DNA of 64,000 nt. It comes from Guillardia theta CCMP2712 (lineage: Eukaryota; Cryptophyceae; Pyrenomonadales; Geminigeraceae). A model generated the notes under the pieces. The model did not search any database. It saw only the letters and a program-made list of their open reading frames with translations, and had not been told where the DNA came from. Numbering within the stretch: the stretch's first letter is position 1; every line of letters begins with the position of its first letter. Shown here one piece after another: positions 25,661 to 37,341 of this stretch. Position numbers and translations under genes: made by a program. The stretch spans positions 308,265 to 372,264 of the forward strand of contig NW_005434668.1 in the NCBI RefSeq assembly GCF_000315625.1, in the 5' to 3' direction.

Positions 25661-26423
25661 GGCGACTTTAGCCCAACAATATCCACTCTGCCCCAGAGTC
25701 TAAATGGGAGTCAAGACAACAGGCCGGGCCCGGACTCTTCCCGGAGTCCCGGCAGAAACCCGTGCCATGGTGACCGACCGTCCGATCCCGGCAACTCCCG
25801 GAGTCACCGTCCCGCCGGACCGCTATGCAGTGCGCGGCCCGGCAGCCTGCCGCAGTGCCGGCCGCAGGCGGGGGCCGGTCAAATATGCCGGGGCGGCCGA
25901 TTCGGATCGGACTCCGGGATCGGACCCGCCCGGGGCCCGGACTGAGGCTCGTTCGAGTCCGGCGGCTTGAGTCCGGCGGACCAGGGAGGCCGCAAGGCCC
26001 CCGCCACTGGCACCCGGTCACTGCGGCAGTCAGACAAATCATACTTGCAGACTCAGAGCCTGGGCGCCGGATCAGAGCGCCGGTTGGTCGGGCAACGCCC
26101 GGCCGGGCCGGTTCACCGTGAGTCACCCTGCATCACGCGGCCGGCGTCACCGGGCCCGATTGGACAACAGTTCACCGGGCTACCCCGACTCCGAGAAACA
26201 CAGTTCAGTGGGGAACATCATTACTTCAATGTATGTATTGTCAAAACTTGACTTCAAGTAAATATTCGGATCATAGATCTCAGAGATGGGTTGGAGAGAG
26301 TCGAAGGAGGCTCCGCGGGGCAAGAATAACTTGTGAGAATCAAGCCGAAGCCTCAGTAAAGCCCCTGCCCATGAAGTCGAGGTGATCGCCAACATGGAGA
26401 TTTGAGCTGAGAACGGGGACGCT
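25661..26423. repeat. intergenic GC-rich low-complexity patch
   Basis: 25720-26180 is about 70 percent G+C by eye and composed of CCGGGCC/CCCGGAGTC-type strings. The open frames across it have biased composition (Arg, Pro, Gly, Ala) and no family match. It lies between the EF-hand gene and the end of the leucine-rich repeat gene. Confidence 0.55.
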
Positions 26424-28139
26424 CAGACGATGACGCTCAACTTGGAGTTAGGGATGCTCTTGAATCGATTCTTGAGGCTCTCCACCACCTCCTGCATCTC
26501 CAAGGTCAGCTGCATTTCTGCTCACTCCCCACGTCCTTGCACTACCATCTATGCCCTCAGATCTGCGGCCGCCCCCCTGCCCCCCCCACTCCCTCTTCCC
26601 TCCCTCCTCTCGGTCCTCTCCTCCCTCCCTCCCTCCCTCCCTCCCTTCTCCCCCCGACCCCTCTCCTCCCTCCCTTCCTTCTCCCCCCGACCCCTCTCCT
26701 CCCTCCCTTCCTCAACCTGGTTACTGGCGTCTTCCATATCGATAGGATTTCCGTCAAAGGTCAGGCGTTTGATGTAAGGGAAATCGGAGACAAGGAACGT
26801 GGGGAGGGACGACAACTGGAAGTCCTCTGAGCAGGTGCAGCAGACAGAGAGGAGGAAAGAGACTGACCTTGTTCTTTGCCACCATCAAGTTGGTAAGTGA
26901 CGTGCAGCCCTCAACGTCAGGAAAACTGCACAGTCAAAATGAGAAGCTGCAGGCGGAGGATGGGAAGCGGGTGGAAGAACAAGATAGAGGTCGGCAGAAA
27001 CTCTCTGGGACAATGCTACCTCTCAAGCAGGTTTGAGGAGACGTCTAGAGTCTTGAGGGGCAACTTAGACAAGCCGGTCGGGAGGACTGCAATCTGAAAG
27101 ACGAGCATAAGAGGAGGAGCTCATTGGACAGATTGCATAACAGAATGAAACAAGCACCTGATTCTCAGACAGCATGAGCTTGACCAGCTCCTTCAAGTCA
27201 AGAACCGAGTCCGGAATCTTTTAACGAACACGACATGTCATGGAGGTGGAGAGTGCGAGAGCACGATACCGAAGTGAGCTGATTGCGCGATGCCTCAATG
27301 GTCGTCAGGGCCTGAAAACTCCCGATGTTGACAGGAAGCTCCTTCACAAGGTTGTTGGTCACTTGAAACTCCTGCAAGTTGTCAAGCTGTTTCATGTCTG
27401 GCAACGTCTCCAGCTTGTTGCGGTAGATCTCGAGCTTCTCCAGACTCCCCAAGCCCGAGAGCGGAGGTAGCAGAACCAGGTTGTTGTTGAAGAGGGCAAG
27501 GCGGTTCAGGGAGGTGAATCCGCTCAAGTCAGGGGTAGTCTTCAGCTTGTTGTCCGCCAGGTTCAGCTCCACCATGTTGTGCAGTGAGGAAAACTTTGTG
27601 GGCAACTTGATGATTTTGTTGTTGAAAAGATTCAATTCCTTCAAGGCCGCCAGGTTGCAGATTGTATCCGGGAGGACAGTGATGTTGTTCTTGTACAGGA
27701 AGAGCTTCTCAAGCCTGGCTCCAGGTCAAATGACAGCACAGCACACTCGAACGGACACACACTTGGAGAGATTTCCAATCTCCTCTGGCAGCTTCGTGAG
27801 AGAATTATCGTTCGCATCCAACGTTGTCAGGGAGACTAGGAGGCCAATCTCTACAAGGCAGCTATCACCGCAACGAGATAACAGAGCATGGTCACATACC
27901 CGCAGGAAGCTCGTCCAGCCTGTTCATGCTACAGTCGAATGTTGTCAGGGAGGTAAAATTCCTTATCCCAGCTGGAAATACAGCCAGCATGTTCTCCTTG
28001 ATAATCAGAATGGTGGTTTCCTTGAACCTCCGAGGATTCTGTGCAAGGGTTTAGAGGCATGGCAGCTACATCAAACAATCATCACCATGGATTCAAAGTC
28101 AATCACATCGTTCGATTTGCTCAAATCCAAGATGCTCAT
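26424..28139 (-). CDS. leucine-rich repeat protein (PIRL/Shoc2-like)
   Basis: Minus-strand gene starting MSILDLSKSNDVIDFESM at 28139. Successive exons give LRR units of about 23 residues with the LxxLxxLxLxxNxLxxLP pattern: NMLAVFPAGIRNFTSLTTFD, DANDNSLTKLPEEIGNLSK, ICNLAALKELNLFNNKIIKL, MVELNLADNKLKTTPDLSGF, SLNRLALFNNNLVLLPPLSG, SLEKLEIYRNKLETLPDMKQ, LQEFQVTNNLVKELPVNIGS and TTIEASRNQLTSV. The C-terminal exons carry a cap-like segment (FPYIKRLTFDGNPIDMEDAS) and end LKNRFKSIPNSKLSVIV at 26424. This is the plant intracellular Ras-group (PIRL) or SHOC2/RSU1 style of LRR protein, a scaffold in the cytosol. No kinase or membrane segment is seen. Confidence 0.82.
26590..26712 (+). repeat. pyrimidine-rich tandem repeat in LRR gene intron
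   Basis: CCCT repeats are followed by two to three copies of an approximately 30-base unit containing TTCTCCCCCCGACCCCTCTC. It lies in the intron before the last exon of the LRR gene. Confidence 0.75.
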
Positions 28140-29349
28140 GTCTTGAGAACTCTTGTGGGGTTGAGCCTGGGACGAGCCCTTGCCAGGAACCGGGTGCGTG
28201 GGCACATCCGGATCCTCCTCCGAAGAACAGATGCAGCCCATGCTCGTCTGCCTCTACCAACTAAGAAGCAAATCGACTTCGGATCGCCTGAGTGCACATT
28301 GTCATTTCGCTCTCTATTCCGAAAAGCACACGAGCCCGCTGGATATCTCAGTCATCTGAACGAATGAATCTAGTAACTACATCTGCTTCGTCCACTCTTT
28401 CATGTATCCTCCAGAGGGTGTATGCATCATTGTCATGATCATCGTCATAACTTTGAAAAAACTGCGTCCATACAAACAATCCTACCGAAACCACAATACA
28501 TTTCCTTCCGACCGCGGCTACTGATCAAAATTTTACTACCCCGCCTTCCCCTCAGTGCAGACCTGGCGCCTGTGACGGGAAAGGGACTTGAGGATACTGA
28601 GCTCTCCTTATCATTATCATGCACACATCTACTGCGAGATCTATCTATCCTATCCGTCTCTGTCTCCGCCTTCTCCTGCGCCCTTCCGGTCCACCCCCTC
28701 CATGGCTCCGTGGCGCATAAACTTTTAAAAACGTTATAAAGTCTATATTAATTGTATGATCATGGTAGTGAAAGACAGCTTTCCCTGCTACAAAAACACT
28801 TTTTGCGTTCCGCACATCCCGTGGGGTGGTGGTGGTGGGTGGGGCCGGGATGGTGTTGGCTACACGGGTGGGTGGGGTAGTAGAGACTGTAGGGAAGAAG
28901 TCGCGAAGGACACGGGTCCTTATCCTGAAAACTTGAGGAGCAGACACGGGTAGGGGAAAATTGAGAGGTGGTACAAGTTGATGATGAGCCCTGGTACCGG
29001 AAAACCCTAAGTGGTGGGGTAGGGTGGTCAATCCCTGCTGACATAAAATAGAAATACGTTCCGTTCCTGTCACAGAACAAATATGAAGTTCTTTAGGAGG
29101 AACAATTCCCAGTTCCTTGTAGTTGGTAGCGGTTCCTTCTGACTTTTCGGTTCCTTACGCCGCATCATCATGGCAGAGCATGGCAGCATGGGAATGGCGA
29201 GCGGGTTGGAGGAGGAGCAGCTCCGATGAGGACGAGGCTGAGGTGAGGCAGCAAAGATCTGAGCCAAGAAAGCTCCTCTAGTGCGTTCATTGAGAGGAGC
29301 ACGGGGAGGCCTGAAACTTGAGCCCAAGAAACTTTCGGGAGCATATAGG
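28140..29349. other. divergent intergenic region; nothing coding recognised
   Basis: Lies between the LRR gene (-) and the TBC gene (+). 28820-29030 is G-rich on the plus strand (GGGGTGGTGGTGG and similar), the complement of the CCCCACC strings found elsewhere. No RNA gene or family match was seen. Confidence 0.45.
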
Positions 29350-31498
29350 ATGCCGCAATTTAACCTGGTTGAGGAGCTTTCAGAGAGGATAGCGGGTGGT
29401 TTGGGGGATTCTTCTTCACAGTCATGGGTGAAGTTGAGGGACCAAGTGTTTGAAGGATGTAAGACTGCCTTCATGGCAACATCTCGATAGTAACAAGCTG
29501 CATTCCAGACCTGAAGGATTCGCCGATGAGGAGCGTCTGTTGGAGGGTTTTCCTCGGTATGCTGATCACTGCGATGATTTGCATGCTCTTTTTCTCATTT
29601 GCTGGCGTCTTGTTCGCTCCCACAGGCGTTCTACCCACAGACAGCGCGAGCTTCCTCTCTTGGGTTACCATCATGAAGGAGAGGCGGAAGCGATACCAGG
29701 AGCTCAAGGAGGAATTCCTCATTGACCCCTACAAGGACGGGGGCCAGAAGGATCCTCTCCATGACAACCCTCTCGCTCAGGTTGCGCCTCCTCACTCTTG
29801 CCGACGTGTCTGACGGGGGTTGGCAGGCGGAGGGGAGCGTGTGGAAGAAATATTTCGAGCTGCAGGTGTGTGCCGGGCCATGGGCTGTGCTGCATGTTGA
29901 AGTTGCTTGCTCGTGCAGGAGCTGCAGAAGTCGATCATGATTGATATCGAGAGGCTCAACGTGGAGGACGAGTTTCTGAAGCAAGAGGAGGCGCAGAAAG
30001 CCATGCTCCGCGTCCTGACAGTCTGGTCGAACCTTCATAGCGAGGTTGTGACTTGACTTGACCTGCCGGCGCTGAGTAGCTCATGGCGATGGTTGTGCAG
30101 CTCTCATACAGGCAAGGCATGCACGAGCTCCTTGCCCCCATAGTCGCCGTGCTTCATCGAGACATGTCGGCATGCCGGGACAGCGTTGCTGGCATGCAGC
30201 AGGATTCAGATGAGAGATGCTCGGTTATCAAGACGCTGATGGACCCGGAGGTGATTATGTTGTTAATGATGACGATGATAAGGAGGAGGAGGAGGAGGAG
30301 GAGGAGGAGGAGGAGGAGAGGGAGGAGAAGGAGAGGAGGAGGAGGAGGACAGTCGGCAGTAGCAGCGGTGGTGGTGGTTTTGGTTGTGGAAGTTGACAAG
30401 AAGGAGGAGGATTTGGCGTGCGGTTTCCTCGCTCATGATTGCTCTTCTTCTCTCACTTTCTCCCCGCAGCACCTCGAGCACGATGCTTTCAGTCTCTTTG
30501 AAGCTCTCATGTTGAGCAGCAAAAGTTCCTTCGAACCTCCGCAGAAAGTACCTAAAGGACAAACGCCAAAGCCGAACAAGGCGGTCGCAAGGTAAGAAAG
30601 ACGGGGAGACTGGAGAGAGAGAGGAGAGAGGAGGGGAGAGGAGAGGAGGGGAGAGGAAAGGAGGGGGAGTAGGATGCAAGGAGAGATCGGGAGACGGACG
30701 GGGAGAACACGAGAGGAGGGGAGGATGATGATTGTCATGCAGATGTGAAAGAGTTCAGAACGTTCTTTTGCGAGACAAGGACCACGAGCTCTTCCTTCAT
30801 CTTCAGTCGCTGCAGGTTGAGCCTCAACTTTACGCACTCAGATGGATCCGCCTCCTGCTGGGACGTGAGTTTCACCTCGAAGATGTGCTATACCTGTGGG
30901 ACGCGATGTTCGCAGATCAGGTGAAGACGAGGTGGAGGTTATGAGGATGTGGAGGAGGAGGAGGAGGAGGAGGAGGAGACAGTTATGATATGTAATGATG
31001 TTCTGTGATTTGCAGCTGAACAAGTCAAAGGGGCAAGACATTGAACTGCTGGACTACATCTGTCTCTCTATGTTGACCTACGTCAGGTCGGACTTGCTGA
31101 TGAAGGTTCGAATCTACCGCACATGCTAATTTCTTCCTTGTCACCCTTTTTCCCTCTCCCTCTCCCTCCCTGTCTCTTTCCCTCCCTCCTCCTCTCCCTC
31201 TCCCTCTCTACTCCTTGTCATTACGCACTCTCGTTTCCTCTGCTCTCTGTGTCTTCTTATGAATCTTGCAGGACAACATGGGCTGCTTACAGCGTCTGAT
31301 GCGGTATCCTCCTGTCGAGGATGTCAAGGTCCGGTCTTCTTATCCTACTAAGTCACTCGACCTCCTTCCCTGAACTTCCTCTCAGGTCTTCATCTCAGCT
31401 GCTCGTAACTTGAGGGAGGGTAAGAGTCCAGCCGTCCCCCGACCTGCCCGACCAGCACACCTCCAGCGCACAGAAAACACAGAACCTCCTGCTTGTGT

Positions 31499-31532
<34 letters not shown>

Positions 31533-32471
31533 CCTACCACTACCTTCTTCTTCACCGAGAGCTTCGAAGGGAGCAGGCAACGCGCCTCCTCTCCTCCTAT
31601 CCCTCCTCCAGCGGAGCAAGGGAAGAAGAACGCGATCAGTCTCATCAACGGAGTGATCGTCGGAGCAGCTCCTGTTCCTCCTTCTGCCGCCGCCATGGCT
31701 GCCAGCAAGGTGCAGGAAGGTGGAAGGCAGGAGCTGGCGCGGAAGATGCAGGAGGCCATGGCGGTGCTGCGTGGTTTGTCGTTCCCCGACGAACGAGCAG
31801 CCGAACTGTCAAGAGCTCTTGCTGATCTCGCCGCTGTACAGCAGGCGCTTGCCGACCCGTCGCGTCCTCTTGGTCAGTGACTTTGAAACCTCGTTAAACC
31901 TATCGCTCATCCTGACTATTAGTTGCAGATGTGCCCTCAAAGCCTCTCCCTCCTCCTCTCTCCTCCCTCCCTCCTCCTCCTCCTTCATCTCTCCCTCCTC
32001 CTGTCAATGATCCTCCTGCCCTCCTCCGTCTTCCTGATCGCCCCGTCACGACCTCTGCACCCTCCAGCACGTTTGCTGCTTCTTCCTCCTATGAAGCGTT
32101 CGAGAGGGAGCCCGTGCAGCAGCCAGAGCTTGCGCGAGAGATGAAAATGAAGGAGGAGCCTCTGGTTGCTGTGCAAAATGAGGAGCAGAAGCAGCAGGAG
32201 CTCCTCAACAAGAAGAAGTTGGAGGAGACGAACGCGAGGAGGAAAGTTGCGCTCAGTATGCTGTTGGAACCAACCTCGCCCGACGTCCGCTCGGGGGAGG
32301 ACCTCGGCTCCGCCTTTGACAAGGGACGAGGAGGTGCAGGAGGAGGAGGACTGAGAGGCAAGTCAAAAGGATTGTTCGACGATGACGGTAAGGGAACTCA
32401 GGAGGCTGAGGAGGCTGAGATAGGAAACTGACGATGAGTTAGGAGGGAAAAGTTCACTCTTCGACGACTGA
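29350..32471 (+). CDS. TBC1D5: TBC1D5-like Rab GTPase-activating protein
   Basis: TBC-domain RabGAP of the TBC1D5 type, which acts on Rab7 at endosomes with retromer. Exon 1 (29350-29458) MPQFNLVEELSERI splices over a 50-base intron to YLKDSPMRSVCWRVFLG. Then come VLPTDSASFLSWVTIMKERR, KDPLHDNPLAQ, GSVWKKYFELQ, IMIDIERLN (arginine finger), LSYRQGMHELLAPIVAVLHR (catalytic Gln), HLEHDAFSLFEALM, LFLHLQSLQVEPQLYALRWI, LLLGREFHLEDVLYLWDAMF, DIELLDYICLSMLTYVRSDL and GCLQRLMRYPPVEDVK. All are diagnostic of TBC1D5 and in the right order. The C-terminal tail is Pro/Ala-rich, with coiled coil EEQKQQELLNKKKLEETNAR. A consensus donor at 32388 and acceptor at 32442 add an exon, so the end reads GLFDDDGGKSSLFDD with a stop at 32469. 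Unspliced, the frame would end at 32431. Confidence 0.88.
30281..30350 (+). repeat. (AGG)n trinucleotide repeat in TBC gene intron
   Basis: About 20 AGG triplets, partly interrupted, lie between the exon ending TLMDPE and the exon beginning HLEHDAF, so they are intronic. A second purine-rich stretch lies at 30600-30730 in the next intron. Confidence 0.85.
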
Positions 32472-32725
32472 AGGGAAGGATAGCGACCTGCACGTTTGCA
32501 AGCACAAGTCACGAAACCTGAGATGAAAACATCTTTCCCACAGTTACACGGTATGCCGAGCACATGAGAGGAGAAACTGCCAGGGGAAAGAAGTTGAGAC
32601 ACCGAGAAAGAAGTTGAGAAATCTCAACAAGTCCTGCAGCCGTGCTCATTTAGCGTAATTGTTTGCAAAGCTCTCTCCATAGATGCCTATCTACAAATAA
32701 CATTCCAACATACTCATCGTCTCCC

Positions 32726-35700
32726 TCACAACAAGTCCATGTCAACATAATCCTCAAGGTTGAACTCCGAGCCATCTGAGAACTCATCTTCTTCCATGAA
32801 GGCTGAGATCCCCGCCGAGTCCAACGAAATGTCCAGCTGTTGCTCTAACTGCCTCCTATGCTGCTGCTGCTGCTGTGGCTGCTGCCTGCTCGGTCGACCC
32901 CTCCGCCTTCCTTCTGCCTGCGGCTGAACCTTGTCCTCGCTCGCTAGCCTCAGCGCGTTGTTCAGCAAGTTCGCGCACTCCTCCACGGTCGAGCACTTAA
33001 TCAAGTTGGCAGCGTTGAAGGGGATGACGAGCTCCACGGGGAAGACAGTCTTGTTATGGTAGGCTACCTGCAGGAACCTCTTCAACTCCACGAGCAGGTA
33101 AGCGCGAGAAGCTTCCTCCATGAATTCGAGAGCCTGAGGAGAACTGACTGGGATCTCAGTGTCATCCTTGAGCATGGCGATGGAGGCGGTTCCGATCATG
33201 ATCCCTGCGTCGTTCGCCTGCCCGACGAGCGACTGGACTATCTCCTGGTCGGGGTAGGGCAGAGAGGCCATAATGCTGACGAGGTACTTGAGGTTTTCGA
33301 CCTCTGATGCGATCGTCTGCCGCTCGTGAGATTCAATCTTGTGCTTCAGCTTGTCAATGGCATGCTTGACAAGCCGTTGAAGGAACTTCTTGTTGGGAAG
33401 CCGAAGTTCAAGACATCTGGAGAAGTTCTCTACGGCAATCAGGTCCGAGTCCTTCTTCAAGCTGAATCCCTTCATCACTCCTTGGATGAATACTTCAGGA
33501 CTGTAGTAGTCTGGGTACTTCTCAGAAATGTTCCTCAACACCTGATAACCGACGCTTGCACAAAGAGGGCTTCTTTGCTGCACTGAGATCATGTCAGGAA
33601 TGCACAACTGAGGATGCACTTGGCCGCGATCGTGAATGGTAGAAACCAATTTGAGAGCTGCAGAAGCAGTCTCCTCCTTTTTGCTATACAAACACGCTAG
33701 GATCCGTTCCAGGTACTGCTGCATTACTGTGTTACGTAAGCAAGTCGATTCTTGATCAGAGACGTCTTCTTCTATGAATTCTGCGAGAGCAGAAATGGCG
33801 ACAAGTTGCACCTCTTCAGTGCTGGTCGCATCAAAAGCAGAGGCCAATGCGCGCTTTGCAGGGTCCTTGAGGATCAAATTCGGTTGCCTCACAAAAATGC
33901 TGCCAAGACATGAAAAGCCGGCACGTTTGAACGGCAAAAGCTTGTGCTTGACAAAGTGCTTAATGCACGTGTCATAGATTTCCATGACATTCTTGTCCTC
34001 GATGGCTTTTCTCTTCTTTCCTTGCAACGTGATCTCGAAGTTTGAAAACTTGCAGAAAATTCCAGCAATCAACAAGGATCGTGGTTTCGCAGCAAATTTT
34101 TCATCATTGAGACGTTTAACCTCGCGGTTGAAACAAGCTGTGAGCAGTGCGTGCATTTGATCAGAGTGTTTTCGTATGCTGCCCACACTCTTCACAAGCG
34201 TGCACAGACACTGAATTGAAATCGTCAGCAGTGGCATGCTGGGAGCAAACTGAATGAGACGTGGAAGATCCTGGGATAGATACTTGATGAGATGTTCCGG
34301 AGGATCGTTCAGAAATGGAAGTACGCAATCATAGATCGCTGCAACAGTTCCGATGAGCTCACACTGCTCCTTGCTCCAAGGACTGCCATCTTTCTGCTCC
34401 CCCTTGGAGGACAAGTGCTGATGAAGCAACTCCATGTCCTTGGCAATCAGAGGTGGTCGGGCCTTTGCAAACATAGCTAATGTTCGAAAAACAGACAACA
34501 GCTTATCTGGTGTGTTGTTTGACTCCTCGTTGAATTGGATAATTTCTTGAAGCGCCCGCTGACAGTATTCTAGACTTTCTTTCACAAAATTTTCACCTTC
34601 ATTGGTGGTGTCTCGAAAAAAATCGTGTAAGATGTCGATAACAGATATCGATTCTCGTCCTATTGTTGTTGTACTTCGATGGGCAGCGTTCACCACACTC
34701 TTGATCTGCTCGAAGCGAGAAACAATGCTTAGCACAGACCCATCTGGAACTCCTGGTCTTCTTGCGGGAAACCACATCTCCTTCAAGAATTGGAAGGTCC
34801 TCTTCTTGATATCGTCACTTTCGTCCTTCAAAAGGGGAATGATAGCAACACACGCACTATCAACAACATTCTTGTCTTGGCCCTCCTTTGCCAGCAAATC
34901 TCGCAGGATATTCATAGCAGCTTTTCTGACACTTGAGCCTGTATCTCTGCATCTTTCACAAATACTCTCGTGGTACTGTAGGGTTAGATTCGTTTCCTGG
35001 CACATAAACTTTCCCACAAGGAGGACTGCCTCAGCTCTCACTGCCTTCGACGCGTCTTTCATACTTCCACAAACAACATCTCTTACTCTCTCATTTGACA
35101 GAGTATTAGGGTCCATTTCAACCACCTGAGAAAGGGCTTTTAAAGCTTTTTGACGGAATTGAGGCATTTTGGGATGCTTCAACAGTATCAATAAGGGTTT
35201 TAGGATGTCTTGAACGTCGAAAGTTGCTGCCAGGTATTTGGAAAATTCCCAACTTTCATTCGAATTAGGCGAGGGCATATCAGGTCGTATTCTGTAATTG
35301 CGATCTTCCGATACTAGATCATAATAAGCATGAACCGAGTTCGATTCAGTCTGTTCACACCACATGTAAAGCCATGTCCTTATCACGTAGTGGTAGGAGG
35401 AATCCTCAGTGAGCTTGTTTGCAAGGAAATTTAGAAGTAACTGTTGAGCAAAAAGCTTGTGCAAAAGATCCTCCGGGGCATCAGAGTCTTGCAAAAGAGG
35501 ACTTTCTGTAGAGCTCGCCAAATTTTTCATCCAACTGCATCTCTGAAGATACTCTTTCTGTTGCCCAACGAGGGATTTGAACGTATCATTGTAATCAGGA
35601 ATGGTCATATGCCCTCCTTCTTGCATGATATCCGGTCTGTTGGCATGCATGGCTAGGTCTTTGATACGAATGACAATGCTGCCTAACAAATCTGCAGCCA

Positions 35701-37341
35701 TCGTCTTAACAGCAAAAGGGAAATCTTTGATACACATCTCGTAGGAATATTTCCAAAATGCCTTCAAGACCAGGGAGGCAATCGGCCATTCTGGTGTCCC
35801 TAGAACGACTGTAACATCCATTACTACAGTTTGATAGAAGGATTTGTAACCACTAGCCTCCACTTTGTCAGTTTTTTTCACAATCAACTTTTGCATGAGA
35901 TATCTGATGAACGTAAGCAGCAAGGGAAGAGCAGCATTCGTATTTGAGGTTTCAGTCTCCTCACGATCAACCGAGTTTAAGGGCCTTTTCACAACGGCTT
36001 GCAATAACGACAACAGAAGGGCTGTAGACATCTGGATAGAGGCAAGTCTTGGCGTGGAGAGTTGATAGCAAAAATCCTTCGTAGCTGGTTTCCATGTACT
36101 GCACCTTACCAGGAATTCGTGAATTATATTTTCTCTGTGGCCATCATAATATGCAAAAATGTTTTGCATCAACGGGATGCAAGCTTGTTGGCTGTAATAT
36201 AAATACTCGGCACCCTCTGCAAAGAAGAGGCTTAGGCACAAGTTGGACACTCGCAGCAATTCCGAATCTTGAAACTTGACGTTGGGAATACTGACAATCT
36301 TGTTCAATAACTGTATAGCTTCACTCATTATAGATGCATGACGAAAGCAATCTTGACGTAAATCATTCGTGCTCTGTCTCGACTTTCGTTTTCGCCCTGG
36401 CTTCTTTTCCTCAATTGCTAATTCTTCTTTCAGCGCCTTTTCCAATTCTGGCAAAAGTATTCGATTGCAATATCCCTCCAAGAACCTGACAATAAACTCA
36501 AGCGTTTCATCTGTGTACACTTTCGGCCCGAGAACTTCGTCTGACAGAAACTGCATCGCCATCTGCGCACACCTCATGCATTGCATCGGCAGAGAGCCTT
36601 CCCACAAACCTTCGTTGCTGCACTGATTGATAGCAGGTTCAATGGCACGAAATACATCGCGTACAGTGTCTGTCGGAACTTCAACTAGCTTGTTTTGCAC
36701 CTGAGCGTTTGTAATCTCTTCGCAGATGCTTTCCATGATGTCTTCCCAGCAAATAGATACACCTTGCACATCATCGACCAACTGACTCAAGAGAGAAGAT
36801 AAAAGCTCTAACGATGGACTGCTCTGCTCTTGATTCTCATCGAGCTCGACTTCGCCAAGGTTAGAAAGTTGAATTTGATTCGAATCCTTCTCTGTCACAG
36901 GCTTGCTTGTGAACGAGCGCCTATCATTCCTCTTGCTTTGGTCAGGAGCAGGCAAGTGTACAGGCTGATTTGAGGAATCTCTTGCATCAATGTGGTGAAG
37001 ATAGAGATTGTCCAAGAAGCCAGGCTGCTGTCTCTCAATCTGCTGCAAGAGTTCGTTCGAGTCAGGACGGAACCTTTTAGAAGCCTCCATTCCCCTCTGG
37101 TTCATCCTCCTACAACGAAACTGAATGTCAGCGCGTGAACCATGGTAGTTGCAACTTACAGCTTGAGAGGTTCTGCTCGCATTAGAATCTGTAGCACCTC
37201 TTCAGCTTTGGGAGGTGCAGCTGCAGCCTCAGGCGGCGGCAGGATGGCATTCCAATCAGGGCACAAGGAAGGCATAGGAGTTGCATTGGCAGCAAGACAA
37301 GGTGTGGATGTCGACATCTCCAACACAACTGGAACCCACAT
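32726..37341 (-). CDS. SCC2: sister chromatid cohesion protein Scc2/NIPBL
   Basis: Cohesin loader subunit, nuclear, a HEAT-repeat hook that loads cohesin on DNA with Scc4. A short first exon (37341 to about 37160) encodes MWVPVVLEMSTSTPCL and CPDWNAILPPPEAAAA, and an intron with GT-AG ends joins it in phase to MNQRGMEASKRFRPDSNELL. All the rest is one exon of about 4.4 kb, giving roughly 1,520 residues. Diagnostic segments are LKHPKMPQFRQKALKALSQV, ERVRDVVCGSMKDASKAVRA and RDTGSSVRKAAMNILRDLLA (Scc2 HEAT core), then SVLSIVSRFEQIKSVVNAAH, FAPSMPLLTISIQCLCTLVK, and FSNFEITLQGKKRKAIEDKN in the C-terminal half. The tail has an AT-hook-like RRRGRPSRQQ, a glutamine run and an acidic end (EDYVDMDLL). 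The in-frame upstream stop supports the 37341 start, and MSTSTP at 37317 is an alternative. Confidence 0.85.

Noticed and set aside
25668-26126. Long Arg/Pro/Gly frames in the GC-rich patch
   Set aside because: High G+C removes stops in several frames at once. Composition is low-complexity.
28645-29080. Two overlapping minus-strand frames in the LRR/TBC intergenic region
   Set aside because: Pro/Thr/His-rich reading of a GGGGTGG-rich region. Likely compositional.
34602-35129. 175-residue plus-strand frame inside SCC2
   Set aside because: Antisense shadow of the long Scc2 exon, with no domain or splice context.
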